Source: Flavobacterium sp.
GTDB lineage: Bacteria; Bacteroidota; Bacteroidia; Flavobacteriales; Flavobacteriaceae
DNA: 14,593 bases
Assembly: GCA_003449615.1 (NCBI GenBank)
Contig: DMHA01000171.1
Span: forward strand, 1-14,593
Reading direction: 5' to 3'
A program made the position numbers and the translations under genes. Each line of letters begins with the position of its first letter. The first letter of the stretch is position 1. Below the pieces are notes generated by a model. The model was not told where the DNA came from. It did not search any database and worked only from the letters and a program-made list of their open reading frames with translations. This document shows, in pieces, positions 1 to 6,434 of this stretch.

Positions 1-69
1 GCTATTTGCAGTATCTACTAAACCCTTGTAGTTGTTATAGTTTATTGTAATTATCGATATTTTTTTCAT
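1..69 (-). CDS. Glycosyltransferase family 2, N-terminal fragment (runs off left edge)
   Basis: Reading leftwards from the ATG at 69, the first 23 codons are open to the window edge and give M-K-K-I-S-I-I-T-I-N-Y-N-N, then KGLVDTANS. This is the typical opening of a GT-A fold family 2 glycosyltransferase: a first beta strand ending in the T-x-N-Y/R-N-N nucleotide-sugar loop, followed by the start of a helix ('GL..T..S'). The product would transfer a sugar from a nucleotide donor to a growing glycan at the cytoplasmic face. An in-frame ATG at 90 would add seven residues (MKNNYKP). I prefer 69 because family members usually start 'MKK-(I/V)-S-I-I-T'. It lies on the same strand as the GT11 gene at 586-1377, in keeping with a polysaccharide cluster. 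The rest of the gene is outside the window, so the donor and acceptor are unknown. Confidence 0.72.
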   Translation of the reverse strand, partial: MKKISIITINYNNYKGLVDTANS

Positions 70-312
70 CGGTTTATAATTGTTTTTCATCGGTCATAAC
101 TCCAGAAAGAAGTAAACTGGCGAAGCAAACGCCTATAATAATATCTCTTTGTGTCAATTACGATTGTCATAGACATTTCATCTTATTATAACTCCATCCG
201 TACAGGTTTGCAAATATACATTTTCACATTTAACAGTACGCCATAATCTGAAATAAGGTTAATTCTTTTTTTGAGGTGCTATTTTTAATTTATCACTCTA
301 TATTATACCATT

Positions 313-351
313 TTTTGATAATTCATTTTCTACTGTATTATCAATAATGAA
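313..351 (-). pseudogene. GxxExxY protein remnant 1 (N-terminal scrap)
   Basis: On the minus strand this reads F-I-I-D-N-T-V-E-N-E-L-S-K, which matches the start of remnant 2 (NMDYTVENELSK at 1582-1665) and the usual N-terminus of GxxExxY proteins ('ENELS(K)xIIG.A.EVHK.LG'). After the lysine the reading diverges (NGII, then stop), so about 90% of the gene is missing. It sits inside inverted-repeat element 1. I infer a relic, not an expressed gene. Confidence 0.5.
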
Positions 352-382
352 TTTGTGTTTTTTGTGTGATTTCTTTGTGTTT

Positions 383-406
383 TTTGTGTAATAGCTATTA
401 CACAAA
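383..406. repeat. 24-bp perfect palindrome, copy 1
   Basis: The core TGTGTAATAGCTATTACACA is self-complementary and extends by two matching pairs on each side to 24 bp. The identical 24-mer recurs at 1703-1726 at the equivalent place in element 2. It could be a protein-binding site or a hairpin belonging to the element. Confidence 0.8.
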
Positions 407-585
407 GTTACACTAAGAAAAAATAGCACCTCAAAAAAAGAATTAATCTGGAATAAAATATTGCCCATCGCACTCCACATTCATCCGTAATTGTCTTTAA
501 ATTATTGAACCAAGCTTTATTTTAATCAACGTTTTTGTATTGATTTCATTCAACTAAGTAATAGTTTATAAATAATTCGTCCAAT

Positions 586-1377
586 TTAATATTTTATGAA
601 TTTTTCTAAATTTAACTGTCCATCTGGGTTTACAATTTGAAAACATTTTGGTTTTCCTATATAGGAGGCCCACATAGTAAAGGTAGATGGGGGACCAATA
701 AGATAATTACATTCAGACATTAAATAATGATCTGTGTCGACATTTTCTTTTGATATTTTCAAATTTTCAAATCTGCTAAATACTTCCTCCTCAATTTTTT
801 CATTTGAAAATATTAAAATATTAATGTTGTATTGCGATATTTCAATGAATTTCTCAATAAATTTTATATAAACATCATTCTCATAATAATATTTACCGTC
901 TAAAAACTCTTTGTAATCACCTCTTCGAATGTGCACGCCCAAAGTAATTCCATCAAAATCTAAATCAAAATATTTACTTTTTTTTTCTAAAATGCTATTT
1001 AGCGGTTGAAATTGATTCTTGTAATAAAGTCTATTTAAACTTAATTCTTTAGGGCTGCTAAAGTACCATCCAGATACAAAACATATATTCCTATTTATTA
1101 ATTTTTCTTTAAAATAAGGTACATTTTCAATTGTGTCTAATTTATATGTGATTTTTTTTAAAATCCTATTAATAACGCCCCTTGTAATTCTATTCTTATA
1201 TAGTAATTGAATTAGTAAGCCTGATTTCTTAGTAAAATTTGGAAATTTTTTTGCATACTTCAATTCAAACATTGGAGCAATAAATTTTATGTTGTTTTCT
1301 TTGCAATATGCATCTATATTCACATATTGAAAATAATTATTGCTAGTTTGTCCATATAGACTTGATAAGATAACCAT
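586..1377 (-). CDS. GT11 family glycosyltransferase (alpha-1,2-fucosyltransferase-like)
   Basis: The predicted product of 263 aa would transfer fucose (or a similar deoxysugar) from a GDP-sugar to a surface glycan in the cytoplasm. The GT11 signature G-V-H-I-R-R-G-D-Y lies at residues 147-155 (H149, R151, R152, D154), where the arginines contact the GDP donor in this family. A second family block follows near the C-terminus: DHYLMSECNYLIGPPSTFTMWAS, the equivalent of the 'SSFSWW' segment. I start at the ATG at 1377 (MVILSSLYGQ). The frame stays open up to an ATG at 1485, but the extra 36 codons are low in complexity and overlap the end of inverted-repeat element 2. Families of this type usually run about 260-300 aa. 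The gene points the same way as the other sugar genes and is bracketed by two mobile-like elements. Donor and acceptor specificity cannot be read from the sequence. Confidence 0.85.
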   Translation of the reverse strand: MVILSSLYGQTSNNYFQYVNIDAYCKENNIKFIAPMFELKYAKKFPNFTKKSGLLIQLLYKNRITRGVINRILKKITYKLDTIENVPYFKEKLINRNICFVSGWYFSSPKELSLNRLYYKNQFQPLNSILEKKSKYFDLDFDGITLGVHIRRGDYKEFLDGKYYYENDVYIKFIEKFIEISQYNINILIFSNEKIEEEVFSRFENLKISKENVDTDHYLMSECNYLIGPPSTFTMWASYIGKPKCFQIVNPDGQLNLEKFIKY

Positions 1378-1581
1378 TTGATTTATATTTTTTTGAAAAT
1401 TATTTATTTGGGGTGCTATTATTAATTTTGTATTTTCAAATACAAAAAAAAGGGTAGAAAAAAAATCAGAAAAGTGACATAACATTGAAGCCCAAAATAT
1501 TTAAAGTTAAATAAATTGTATTTAAAATAAAATCCTAAATTTGAAAAATATTATGCAAGTCAAATTACCAACAACCATGTT

Positions 1582-1665
1582 AAACTTGACACCTAGTTGT
1601 TTGTGAACTTCTATGGCACAACCAAGAATAATCTTTGATAACTCATTTTCTACTGTATAATCCAT
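1582..1665 (-). pseudogene. GxxExxY protein remnant 2
   Basis: The minus strand encodes M-D-Y-T-V-E-N-E-L-S-K-I-I-L-G-C-A-I-E-V then HKQLG, a clear match to the N-terminus of the GxxExxY family (PD-(D/E)xK-like small proteins, about 125 aa). The reading frame departs from the family right after LG, before the eponymous GxxExxY motif, and runs into unrelated sequence before stopping at 1522. About three quarters of the gene is therefore missing. It lies inside inverted-repeat element 2. I read it as a decayed cargo or host gene. Confidence 0.7.
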
Positions 1666-1702
1666 ATTGAATTTGTGTTTTCTTTGTGTTTTCTTTGTGT
1701 TT

Positions 1703-1726
1703 TTTGTGTAATAGCTATTACACAAA
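1703..1726. repeat. 24-bp perfect palindrome, copy 2
   Basis: Identical to the palindrome at 383-406 and followed by the same CACAAAGTTACAC string. It sits about 40 bp upstream (minus strand) of the GxxExxY remnant, so in an intact locus it would lie in the promoter or leader of that gene. Confidence 0.8.
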
Positions 1727-1836
1727 GTTACACCAAGTATTTGCACAAAGTTACACTAAGAAAAATAATAGCATCTCACAAAAAAGAATTTACCAAAAAA
1801 TCACAAAAAATGCAAAAGTTATAATAATTAATTGAC

Positions 1837-1844
1837 TATATTTG
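1837..1844 (+). promoter_or_regulatory. Candidate Bacteroidota -7 box for the gene at 1926
   Basis: TATATTTG fits the TAnnTTTG -7 consensus and would place transcription start about 75 nt before the ATG at 1926. No TTTG-like -33 box is seen at the normal spacing, so this is tentative. Confidence 0.35.
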
Positions 1845-1925
1845 CACAATTATTGCAAAGTCTTGGTTTGTTAATATTTAAAACAGCAACACGGTATATT
1901 ACCTATTTAATAACAACAGTATTAG

Positions 1926-2660
1926 ATGCGAATACCTAATTTCATTAAGGTTACTTCTCTATCCCTTGGCACTTTAGCTGTGTTTTTGGGTGGATTTTTG
2001 CAACTATTTGCCACTAATAATCTCAATAAAGACACCTTGTTTGTGGCAGAGAGAACTATAATACACGGTTTAGAAAACTTAAAATTACCAATTATTACAA
2101 GCAATATCCAAAACAAAACTTCAAATAATTATCTATTTGTTACAACAGGAACTGTAATACATGGTTTAGAATCAATAGTAGTCACAACCAACGATGCCAA
2201 ATCAATAACGTCTGAAAGAGGTACTTTTTTTGTTGTTGAAAACAACACCATTAATAGTGATGAACCTTGGGCTCCAAATAATTTTCAAACCAAGGTTAAT
2301 TTTCAAAAAACACAACGCCCAACAAAAAGCATTGCCACTGTTGCCCATCCAAAAAAACAACAAGCAAAAACCGAAGCTTTAAAAATATCCGCTTTACCCT
2401 GGAATTCTCAACCTGGTAATTGGTTAGGTCTTCTAAACCACAATGCGTTTGCCTTGCTTGTAAACACTCCAACTGAAAACCATACAAAAGACAAACCAAC
2501 TTCCAATAACTATTTTTCTACAATTTTAGATTCAGTAACTATACTGATAGAAAAAAACAGCATCTGCCAGTTTGCAGACAACACCTTTTTTGCCAATGCT
2601 ATTACTCTTACAAATAGTATTTGGCCCAATGCTCCACCAATCAAAATAGCGAAAAATTGA
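1926..2660 (+). CDS. Exported or membrane-anchored hypothetical protein with internal repeat
   Basis: I do not recognise a named family for this 244-aa product. Residues 9-30 form a hydrophobic segment after a short basic start (MRIPNFIK), a signal peptide or signal anchor. Three similar strands follow: TLFVAERTIIHGLEN (37-51), YLFVTTGTVIHGLES (69-83) and a weaker GTFFVVENNTINSDE (99-113), probably short beta modules of a surface protein. The remainder is rich in N, T, P and K and has no catalytic motif I can see. It is the first of four plus-strand genes for exported proteins and lies 96 bp upstream of the tail-collar-like gene. The start at 1926 is the first ATG of the frame and precedes the hydrophobic segment. 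A structural or surface role is inferred. Confidence 0.6.
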   Translation: MRIPNFIKVTSLSLGTLAVFLGGFLQLFATNNLNKDTLFVAERTIIHGLENLKLPIITSNIQNKTSNNYLFVTTGTVIHGLESIVVTTNDAKSITSERGTFFVVENNTINSDEPWAPNNFQTKVNFQKTQRPTKSIATVAHPKKQQAKTEALKISALPWNSQPGNWLGLLNHNAFALLVNTPTENHTKDKPTSNNYFSTILDSVTILIEKNSICQFADNTFFANAITLTNSIWPNAPPIKIAKN

Positions 2661-2698
2661 AAATAAGGTATTTCTCGTACCTCTTACTTCGAAAAAAT

Positions 2699-2754
2699 AA
2701 TAAACAATAAACCATAAACAATAATCAATAAACAATAAACAATAGACAATAGAC
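2699..2754 (+). repeat. Eight tandem heptamers abutting a start codon
   Basis: The 56 bp divide exactly into eight 7-mers: AATAAAC, AATAAAC, CATAAAC, AATAATC, AATAAAC, AATAAAC, AATAGAC, AATAGAC. The array ends two bases before the ATG at 2757 and so forms the whole proximal leader of that gene. Slippage here would change the spacing of upstream signals in 7-bp steps. It does not alter the reading frame. Confidence 0.85.
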
Positions 2755-2756
2755 AA

Positions 2757-4325
2757 ATGAAAAAACTATTATTTTTAGCATTAATGCTAACAACAGTCGC
2801 TTTCTCTCAAGTAGGAATAGGTACAACACTCCCTCAAGCCACACTGGATGTTGTGGGAAAAGCAGCTGATGCCGCAGTAGCTGATGGATTTATTGCCCCA
2901 AGAATGACTCGTGCCGAGCTTACTGCCAAAGACGCCGCATATACTGCCGCCCAAAACGGTGCCATTATATATGTAACCGATGTAACTGGTGGAGATGTAT
3001 CGAACTCGCGAGCCAAAGTAACCCAAATTGGGTATTACTATTTTGATGGAACCAACTGGCAATTGTCTTCAGGTAGCGACAGTTGGTTGAAAACTGGGAA
3101 CTCTGACACCACACCCGCCACAAACTTTATTGGAACAACCGACGCCCAAGATTTTGTAGTAAAAACAGACAATACCGAAAGAGCAAGAGTTGCCGCTACT
3201 GGATCTGTAGGAATTGGGGGTGCACCAAACCCTCTTGCCGATCTAACACTTAATTCTGTAAACAAGGGATTTGTACTAAACCTTGTGCCACTTACCTCCA
3301 CCACAGACAATACTACTATTGGTGCACATACTACTGGTATGTTTGTTTACAACACCTCTTCACTGAGTGATGTATTGCCTGGTTTATATTATAATGATGG
3401 TACCAAATGGAATGCACTTTCTATAGGCACATATGATCCTCACTGGAAATTGGGGTCTTCATTTGTTACTGCGACATTACATTTTCTAGGTACAACTAAT
3501 GCACAGCCTTTAGCATTGCGTACAAATAATACAGAAAGATTGCGTTTTGACGCATTGCAAAATGTTGGGATTGGAACTACCACACCAGCAAATAGGCTAC
3601 ACATTGTTTCGGGAGGTGCAGGACAAAGCGGTTTGAGAACTGGATTAGTAAACGCTCAACTTATTGGTACAGATGCAAATGGTGATATTGTTCAAGTAAC
3701 CCTACCGATATTTGCCATAGGTAGCATAAAATATTCTTTTCAATCCAGCGACCATAGAGGTTGGATAATGTTAGATGCCAGACTTGTTAATACATTTACA
3801 GCAACACAACAACTTCAATTTAGCAATTTGCTTTCAATTGGTGAGAATGCTCCAATACCAGACGCAAGAGACAAATATCTATCTCAGGTAAGTGCTGGTT
3901 TTGTGGGATCAGTAAGCGGTAGCAACCAAATTACACTTGTTCGAAACCAACTGCCAAATTTTACATTGACTGGAACAACAGGTGATAACGATGTTAAACA
4001 TACGCATACTGGAACGACGAATATTGGTGAAGGAAGTCATACTCATACTTATTCTAGGCAAAACATTAGTATAAGAGGACAAAATGGTCCTGATGATTTT
4101 ATTTTTAAATTGGGGAACCCGTTAGTAACAGCTGGCACTACCCCTGGTACTGGTGATGGTACTGGTGCCCATACACATGATTTTACCACACTTCAAGAAA
4201 CTGAGGTTCACCAGCATTCAATTACAACTACTAGTCCATTCAATGGTACGGGGGTGGCTCCACTAGCAATCAACATTCAACCACGAACTTTGAAACTGAA
4301 TGTGTTTATGTATATGGGGCTTTAA
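2757..4325 (+). CDS. Exported tail-collar-like surface protein, large paralogue
   Basis: The 522-aa protein begins with a clear signal peptide (residues 1-17, ending AFS before Q). Residues 19-103 hold a 'VGIGTTLPQATLDV ... FIAPRMTRAEL ... YYFDGTNWQ' domain typical of flavobacterial surface proteins. Two copies of a beta module follow, FIGTTDAQDFVVKTDNTER...VGIG (about 124-154) and FLGTTNAQPLALRTNNTER...VGIGTTTP (about 243-277). The C-terminal 200 residues resemble a phage short-tail-fibre/collar domain: IGSIKYSFQSSDHRGWIMLD, then four H-x-H motifs (415/417, 428/430, 472/474, 485/487), ending LNVFMYMGL. In phage tail proteins such HxH pairs bind metal ions along a trimer axis. I infer a trimeric fibrous surface protein, perhaps adhesive. 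No phage structural genes adjoin it, so this is not a prophage. A shorter paralogue follows at 4475. Confidence 0.78.
   Translation: MKKLLFLALMLTTVAFSQVGIGTTLPQATLDVVGKAADAAVADGFIAPRMTRAELTAKDAAYTAAQNGAIIYVTDVTGGDVSNSRAKVTQIGYYYFDGTNWQLSSGSDSWLKTGNSDTTPATNFIGTTDAQDFVVKTDNTERARVAATGSVGIGGAPNPLADLTLNSVNKGFVLNLVPLTSTTDNTTIGAHTTGMFVYNTSSLSDVLPGLYYNDGTKWNALSIGTYDPHWKLGSSFVTATLHFLGTTNAQPLALRTNNTERLRFDALQNVGIGTTTPANRLHIVSGGAGQSGLRTGLVNAQLIGTDANGDIVQVTLPIFAIGSIKYSFQSSDHRGWIMLDARLVNTFTATQQLQFSNLLSIGENAPIPDARDKYLSQVSAGFVGSVSGSNQITLVRNQLPNFTLTGTTGDNDVKHTHTGTTNIGEGSHTHTYSRQNISIRGQNGPDDFIFKLGNPLVTAGTTPGTGDGTGAHTHDFTTLQETEVHQHSITTTSPFNGTGVAPLAINIQPRTLKLNVFMYMGL
3928..4023 (+). repeat. Near-identical DNA block shared with 5028-5123 (copy 1)
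   Basis: This block matches 5028-5123 at an offset of exactly 1100 bp with four differences in 96 positions, including a perfect 49-bp run (3941-3989). It encodes the start of the HxH part of the collar domain. Flanking sequence in the two genes is far more diverged. Confidence 0.88.
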
Positions 4326-4474
4326 ATAGGAGACTAAATCAAATGTGAGGAGTCAAGAATTTTAGAGTAAATGATTATCTTTTTCATGACAAATATTTCT
4401 CTAAAGGATTATCCAATATAAATTAAGATTAAATAAAAAAATAATAGATAAAAAAACAATAAAATTAAAATATT

Positions 4475-5392
4475 ATGAAATCAATACTAACAATAATAGC
4501 AATTTGGGGATTAACCTCTATGTCGTACGCACAACAATGGCTTACAGTCGGTAATGCCATCAATGATCCTAATGTCGAGTTTTTTGGCACCACTTCTGCT
4601 CAAGACATTATTATTAAAACCAATAATACCGAAGCGATGCGTATTTTAAGTTCAAATGGCAATGTGGGCATTGGCACCAATGCACCAGCAAACAAATTGC
4701 AGGTGAGTGGTGGTGCAGGTTCGGGTGTGAGATTGCAAAACATGACAAGTGCCTTGTCTTTAGGTACCGATGCCAATGGCGATATCATTGCCAATAATTT
4801 TGCAATATATGCCATAGGCGATGTAAAGTACGCCATGCTTTCTACTGACCACAGTGGCTGGTATAAAATGGATGGGTTAGACTATAGTACACATGGTTTA
4901 ACTGCAACGGCAATTACTAACGCCAATAGTCTTGGGTTTTCTGGTAATCTGCCCAATGCTACCGACAAATATCTGTCTCAGGTAACTGCTGGATCTTTGG
5001 GAGATGATAGCGGTAATGCACTCAACAAAATTACACTTAATCGAAACCAACTGCCAAATTTTACATTGACTGGAACAACAGGTGATAACAATGCTAAACA
5101 TACGCATACTGGAACGACGAATAATGATGGATCTCATACTCATACATATCTTAGAGCAAACCAAAATGCACAAGGTCAAAATGGTGGTGATGATTTTATG
5201 TCTAATGTTTTAATTACTGACACTACCACTGCTGATGGTAGTATCCATACACATGGTTTTACGACAAATCAAGAAACTCAGACTCACAAACACACATTCG
5301 AAACCGTTAATGTCAATCCAGATACTCAAGTAGATATAAATATTCAACCTGCTACCCTAAAAGCCAATGCGTTTGTGTATTTGGGTATGTAA
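4475..5392 (+). CDS. Exported tail-collar-like surface protein, small paralogue
   Basis: This 305-aa protein is a cut-down version of its upstream neighbour. A signal peptide spans residues 1-19 (ends SYA before Q). One beta module follows (FFGTTSAQDIIIKTNNTEAMR...NVGIGT, about 36-68), then the linker 'SLGTDANGDI' and the collar-like domain from residue 113 (YAIGDVKYAMLSTDHSGWYKMDG). It keeps four HxH motifs (209/211, 221/223, 258/260, 271/273) and the same ending (LKANAFVYLGM). The N-terminal 'FIAPRMTRAEL' domain and one beta module of the larger protein are missing. It lies 149 bp downstream on the same strand and is followed by a strong terminator at 5451, suggesting one transcription unit. 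The two proteins may form mixed trimers or be alternative variants; that is inference. Confidence 0.78.
   Translation: MKSILTIIAIWGLTSMSYAQQWLTVGNAINDPNVEFFGTTSAQDIIIKTNNTEAMRILSSNGNVGIGTNAPANKLQVSGGAGSGVRLQNMTSALSLGTDANGDIIANNFAIYAIGDVKYAMLSTDHSGWYKMDGLDYSTHGLTATAITNANSLGFSGNLPNATDKYLSQVTAGSLGDDSGNALNKITLNRNQLPNFTLTGTTGDNNAKHTHTGTTNNDGSHTHTYLRANQNAQGQNGGDDFMSNVLITDTTTADGSIHTHGFTTNQETQTHKHTFETVNVNPDTQVDINIQPATLKANAFVYLGM
5028..5123 (+). repeat. Near-identical DNA block shared with 3928-4023 (copy 2)
   Basis: Second copy of the 96-bp block; it differs at 5039-5040, 5090 and 5094 only. High identity in an otherwise diverged gene pair points to recent gene conversion or recombination. Confidence 0.88.
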
Positions 5393-5450
5393 TCTGCTGT
5401 GTATGAGGATTAACTAATCGTTTATTCTGGATACAATTTTTAAGGCTTTT

Positions 5451-5483
5451 AAAAAAAACCGACCTAAAAGGTCGGTTTTTTTT
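5451..5483. terminator. Bidirectional intrinsic terminator after the collar genes
   Basis: A perfect 14-bp stem (AAAAAAAACCGACC at 5451-5464, pairing with GGTCGGTTTTTTTT at 5470-5483) closes a TAAAA loop. A-tract and T-tract flanks would let it work in either direction. It ends the 2757-5392 unit about 60 bp after the stop codon. Confidence 0.93.
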
Positions 5484-5552
5484 AAAAAAAGCGTTAAAAA
5501 CCAAATTGAGGTAAAAAATTAACATTAAATAATCAAATAAAAAATACCCATT

Positions 5553-6008
5553 ATGAAAAAAAAATTAAGCCTACTATTAATCATTCTAAGCTTTGGTTTT
5601 TCGTTTGGTCAAAACCAAGAGCCTGAGGCTTTGGTGCTTCAAACAATTAAAAACATACCCTCTAAACCAAAAGAGGCTTTGCAAAATTTATTTAAATCAA
5701 ACCCAACATCTTATACCAACAACAAAGAAAATTTAGACAAGTTTTCAGACAATCTAGTCAAAGCAATTGAGGTAAGTGGAGAATATGGTTCATACGAAAA
5801 ATTAGAGGAAAAAGCACACTCAAAAAAAATGGTTCAGTACAAGTATTTGATGTACTACAAACAAAGACCCATTTTGCTCGACATTACAATGTATAATTTT
5901 GCAGGCAAATGGATGTTTTATAATTTGTCGTTCTATGCAGACTTTGGCTTACCAAAAGACGACCGTCCAATAAATGACAAACCAAAAGACGACAAGCCAA
6001 AAGAATAG
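5553..6008 (+). CDS. Small exported protein, possibly NTF2-like
   Basis: The 151-aa product has a lipophilic signal peptide (residues 1-19, SFG before Q) with no lipobox cysteine, so it is probably released to the periplasm or outside. The middle section (about 22-130) has a pattern reminiscent of small NTF2-like periplasmic domains: helices first, then strands 'MVQYKYLMYYKQRPILLDITMY' and a final 'GKWMFYNLSFYAD'. The last 16 residues are a charged repeat, DDRPINDKPKDDKPKE, probably a disordered tail. It is flanked by terminators at 5451 and 6045 and so is its own transcription unit. I see no catalytic residues, and the fold assignment is a weak guess. Confidence 0.68.
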   Translation: MKKKLSLLLIILSFGFSFGQNQEPEALVLQTIKNIPSKPKEALQNLFKSNPTSYTNNKENLDKFSDNLVKAIEVSGEYGSYEKLEEKAHSKKMVQYKYLMYYKQRPILLDITMYNFAGKWMFYNLSFYADFGLPKDDRPINDKPKDDKPKE

Positions 6009-6044
6009 CACTTTAATTATTTTTGGTTTTTTAATAATTAATCA

Positions 6045-6092
6045 AAAAAAACCACCTTTGCTTATTACAAAAAAATAGCAAGGTGGTTTTTT
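6045..6092 (+). terminator. Intrinsic terminator after the small exported protein
   Basis: The left stem AAAAACCACCTTTGC pairs with GCAAGGTGGTTTTTT with one bulged T, around a 16-base A-rich loop, followed by a T-run. It lies 37 bp after the stop codon at 6008. Confidence 0.88.
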
Positions 6093-6102
6093 GTTTTCGT
6101 TA

Positions 6103-6121
6103 TTTGAGCCGAAGGCTCAAA
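6103..6121. repeat. Short hairpin TTTGAGCC-GAA-GGCTCAAA
   Basis: A perfect 8-bp stem with a GAA triloop, followed by A residues rather than T. It could back up the terminator at 6045 on the minus strand, where a T-run follows the stem. Confidence 0.6.
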
Positions 6122-6279
6122 AAACGTGGGGTTGAGCTTCGCTTTTACAACAAAGGGTTGCAACCTGCTTGTTTCTTTCACAATCGGAGCTTGAGACACA
6201 GCCTCAAAATCCATAATTCCAGCCTTTTTTTGTAGCAGGTGAAAAAAGAACTGGTTAAAATTTTTTTTTGGCTCTTTTT

Positions 6280-6434
6280 AGTGATTTAAACTTTTTGCAT
6301 TTTAGCGAAAATTTAGGATTTTGTAGCCAATTGAAGTGTTTTTTAAGTTGCAAGCTGGGCTACGGAATGAAAAAAAGGCAAAAAGTGGATGCAAAAGACA
6401 AATTTTTTAGCAAATGGAAAAAGTTTAAATCACT
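6280..6434. repeat. Large inverted repeat (155 bp, 23-bp arms)
   Basis: The arms AGTGATTTAAACTTTTTG (6280-6302) and its complement at 6412-6434 match at 22 of 23 positions. Inward of the arms the two sides still resemble each other loosely (for example AGCGAAAATTTAGGATTTTG against GCTAAAAAATTTGTCTTTTG), so the whole stretch can fold into one long imperfect hairpin. It may be a MITE-like repeat or a strong barrier between the convergent genes. Confidence 0.7.

Larger units (their letters stand above)
245..456. mobile_element. MITE-like inverted-repeat element 1
   Basis: A perfect 28-bp inverted repeat bounds the element: the left arm at 259-286 (core TTTGAGGTGCTATTTTT) is the exact reverse complement of the right arm at 419-446. 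Just outside, 245-256 (AATCTGAAATAA) and 445-456 (AATCTGGAATAA) match at 11 of 12 positions and are exactly 200 bp apart, like an aged target-site duplication, although the right copy overlaps the arm by 2 bp. Inside are a short GxxExxY-gene remnant, several CACAAA-type repeats and a 24-bp palindrome. It encodes no transposase, so it would be non-autonomous. A related element lies at 1398-1790. An alternative is a decayed GxxExxY locus whose flanks form a hairpin. Confidence 0.55.
70..585. other. Intergenic region between GT11 and GT2 genes
   Basis: No credible gene is seen here. The stretch contains an inverted-repeat element at about 259-446, annotated separately. Next to the GT2 start, the string that reads CCGATGAAAAA on the minus strand occurs twice, 21 bp apart, and creates two in-frame ATG codons (69 and 90). 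The flanks at 100-244 and 457-585 show nothing I can name. Confidence 0.6.
1398..1790. mobile_element. MITE-like inverted-repeat element 2 with GxxExxY remnant
   Basis: The left end at 1398-1428 (core GGGGTGCTATTATTAATTT) matches the left arm of element 1 (261-291) at about 27 of 31 positions. The right end at 1761-1790, read on the other strand, gives AATTCTTTTTTGTGAGATGC followed by TATTATT. Both ends of this copy carry TGCTATTATT, whereas both ends of element 1 carry TGCTATTTTT, which supports pairing within each copy. The inside holds a longer GxxExxY remnant, the shared 24-bp palindrome and a local duplication of CACAAAGTTACAC (two copies, 1721-1757). No transposase is present. The left end falls just upstream of the GT11 start codon, so the insertion may have replaced the original promoter of GT11. 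Confidence 0.5.

Noticed and set aside
298..480. 60-codon minus-strand frame in element 1
   Set aside because: Only the scrap VENELSK is family-like. The rest translates repeats and palindrome; it is annotated as a remnant instead.
2699..2754. CRISPR array
   Set aside because: Units are contiguous 7-mers without spacers, and no cas genes are present.
2757..5392. Prophage tail region
   Set aside because: Both proteins have bacterial signal peptides and flavobacterial surface modules, and no phage structural, packaging or lysis genes are nearby.
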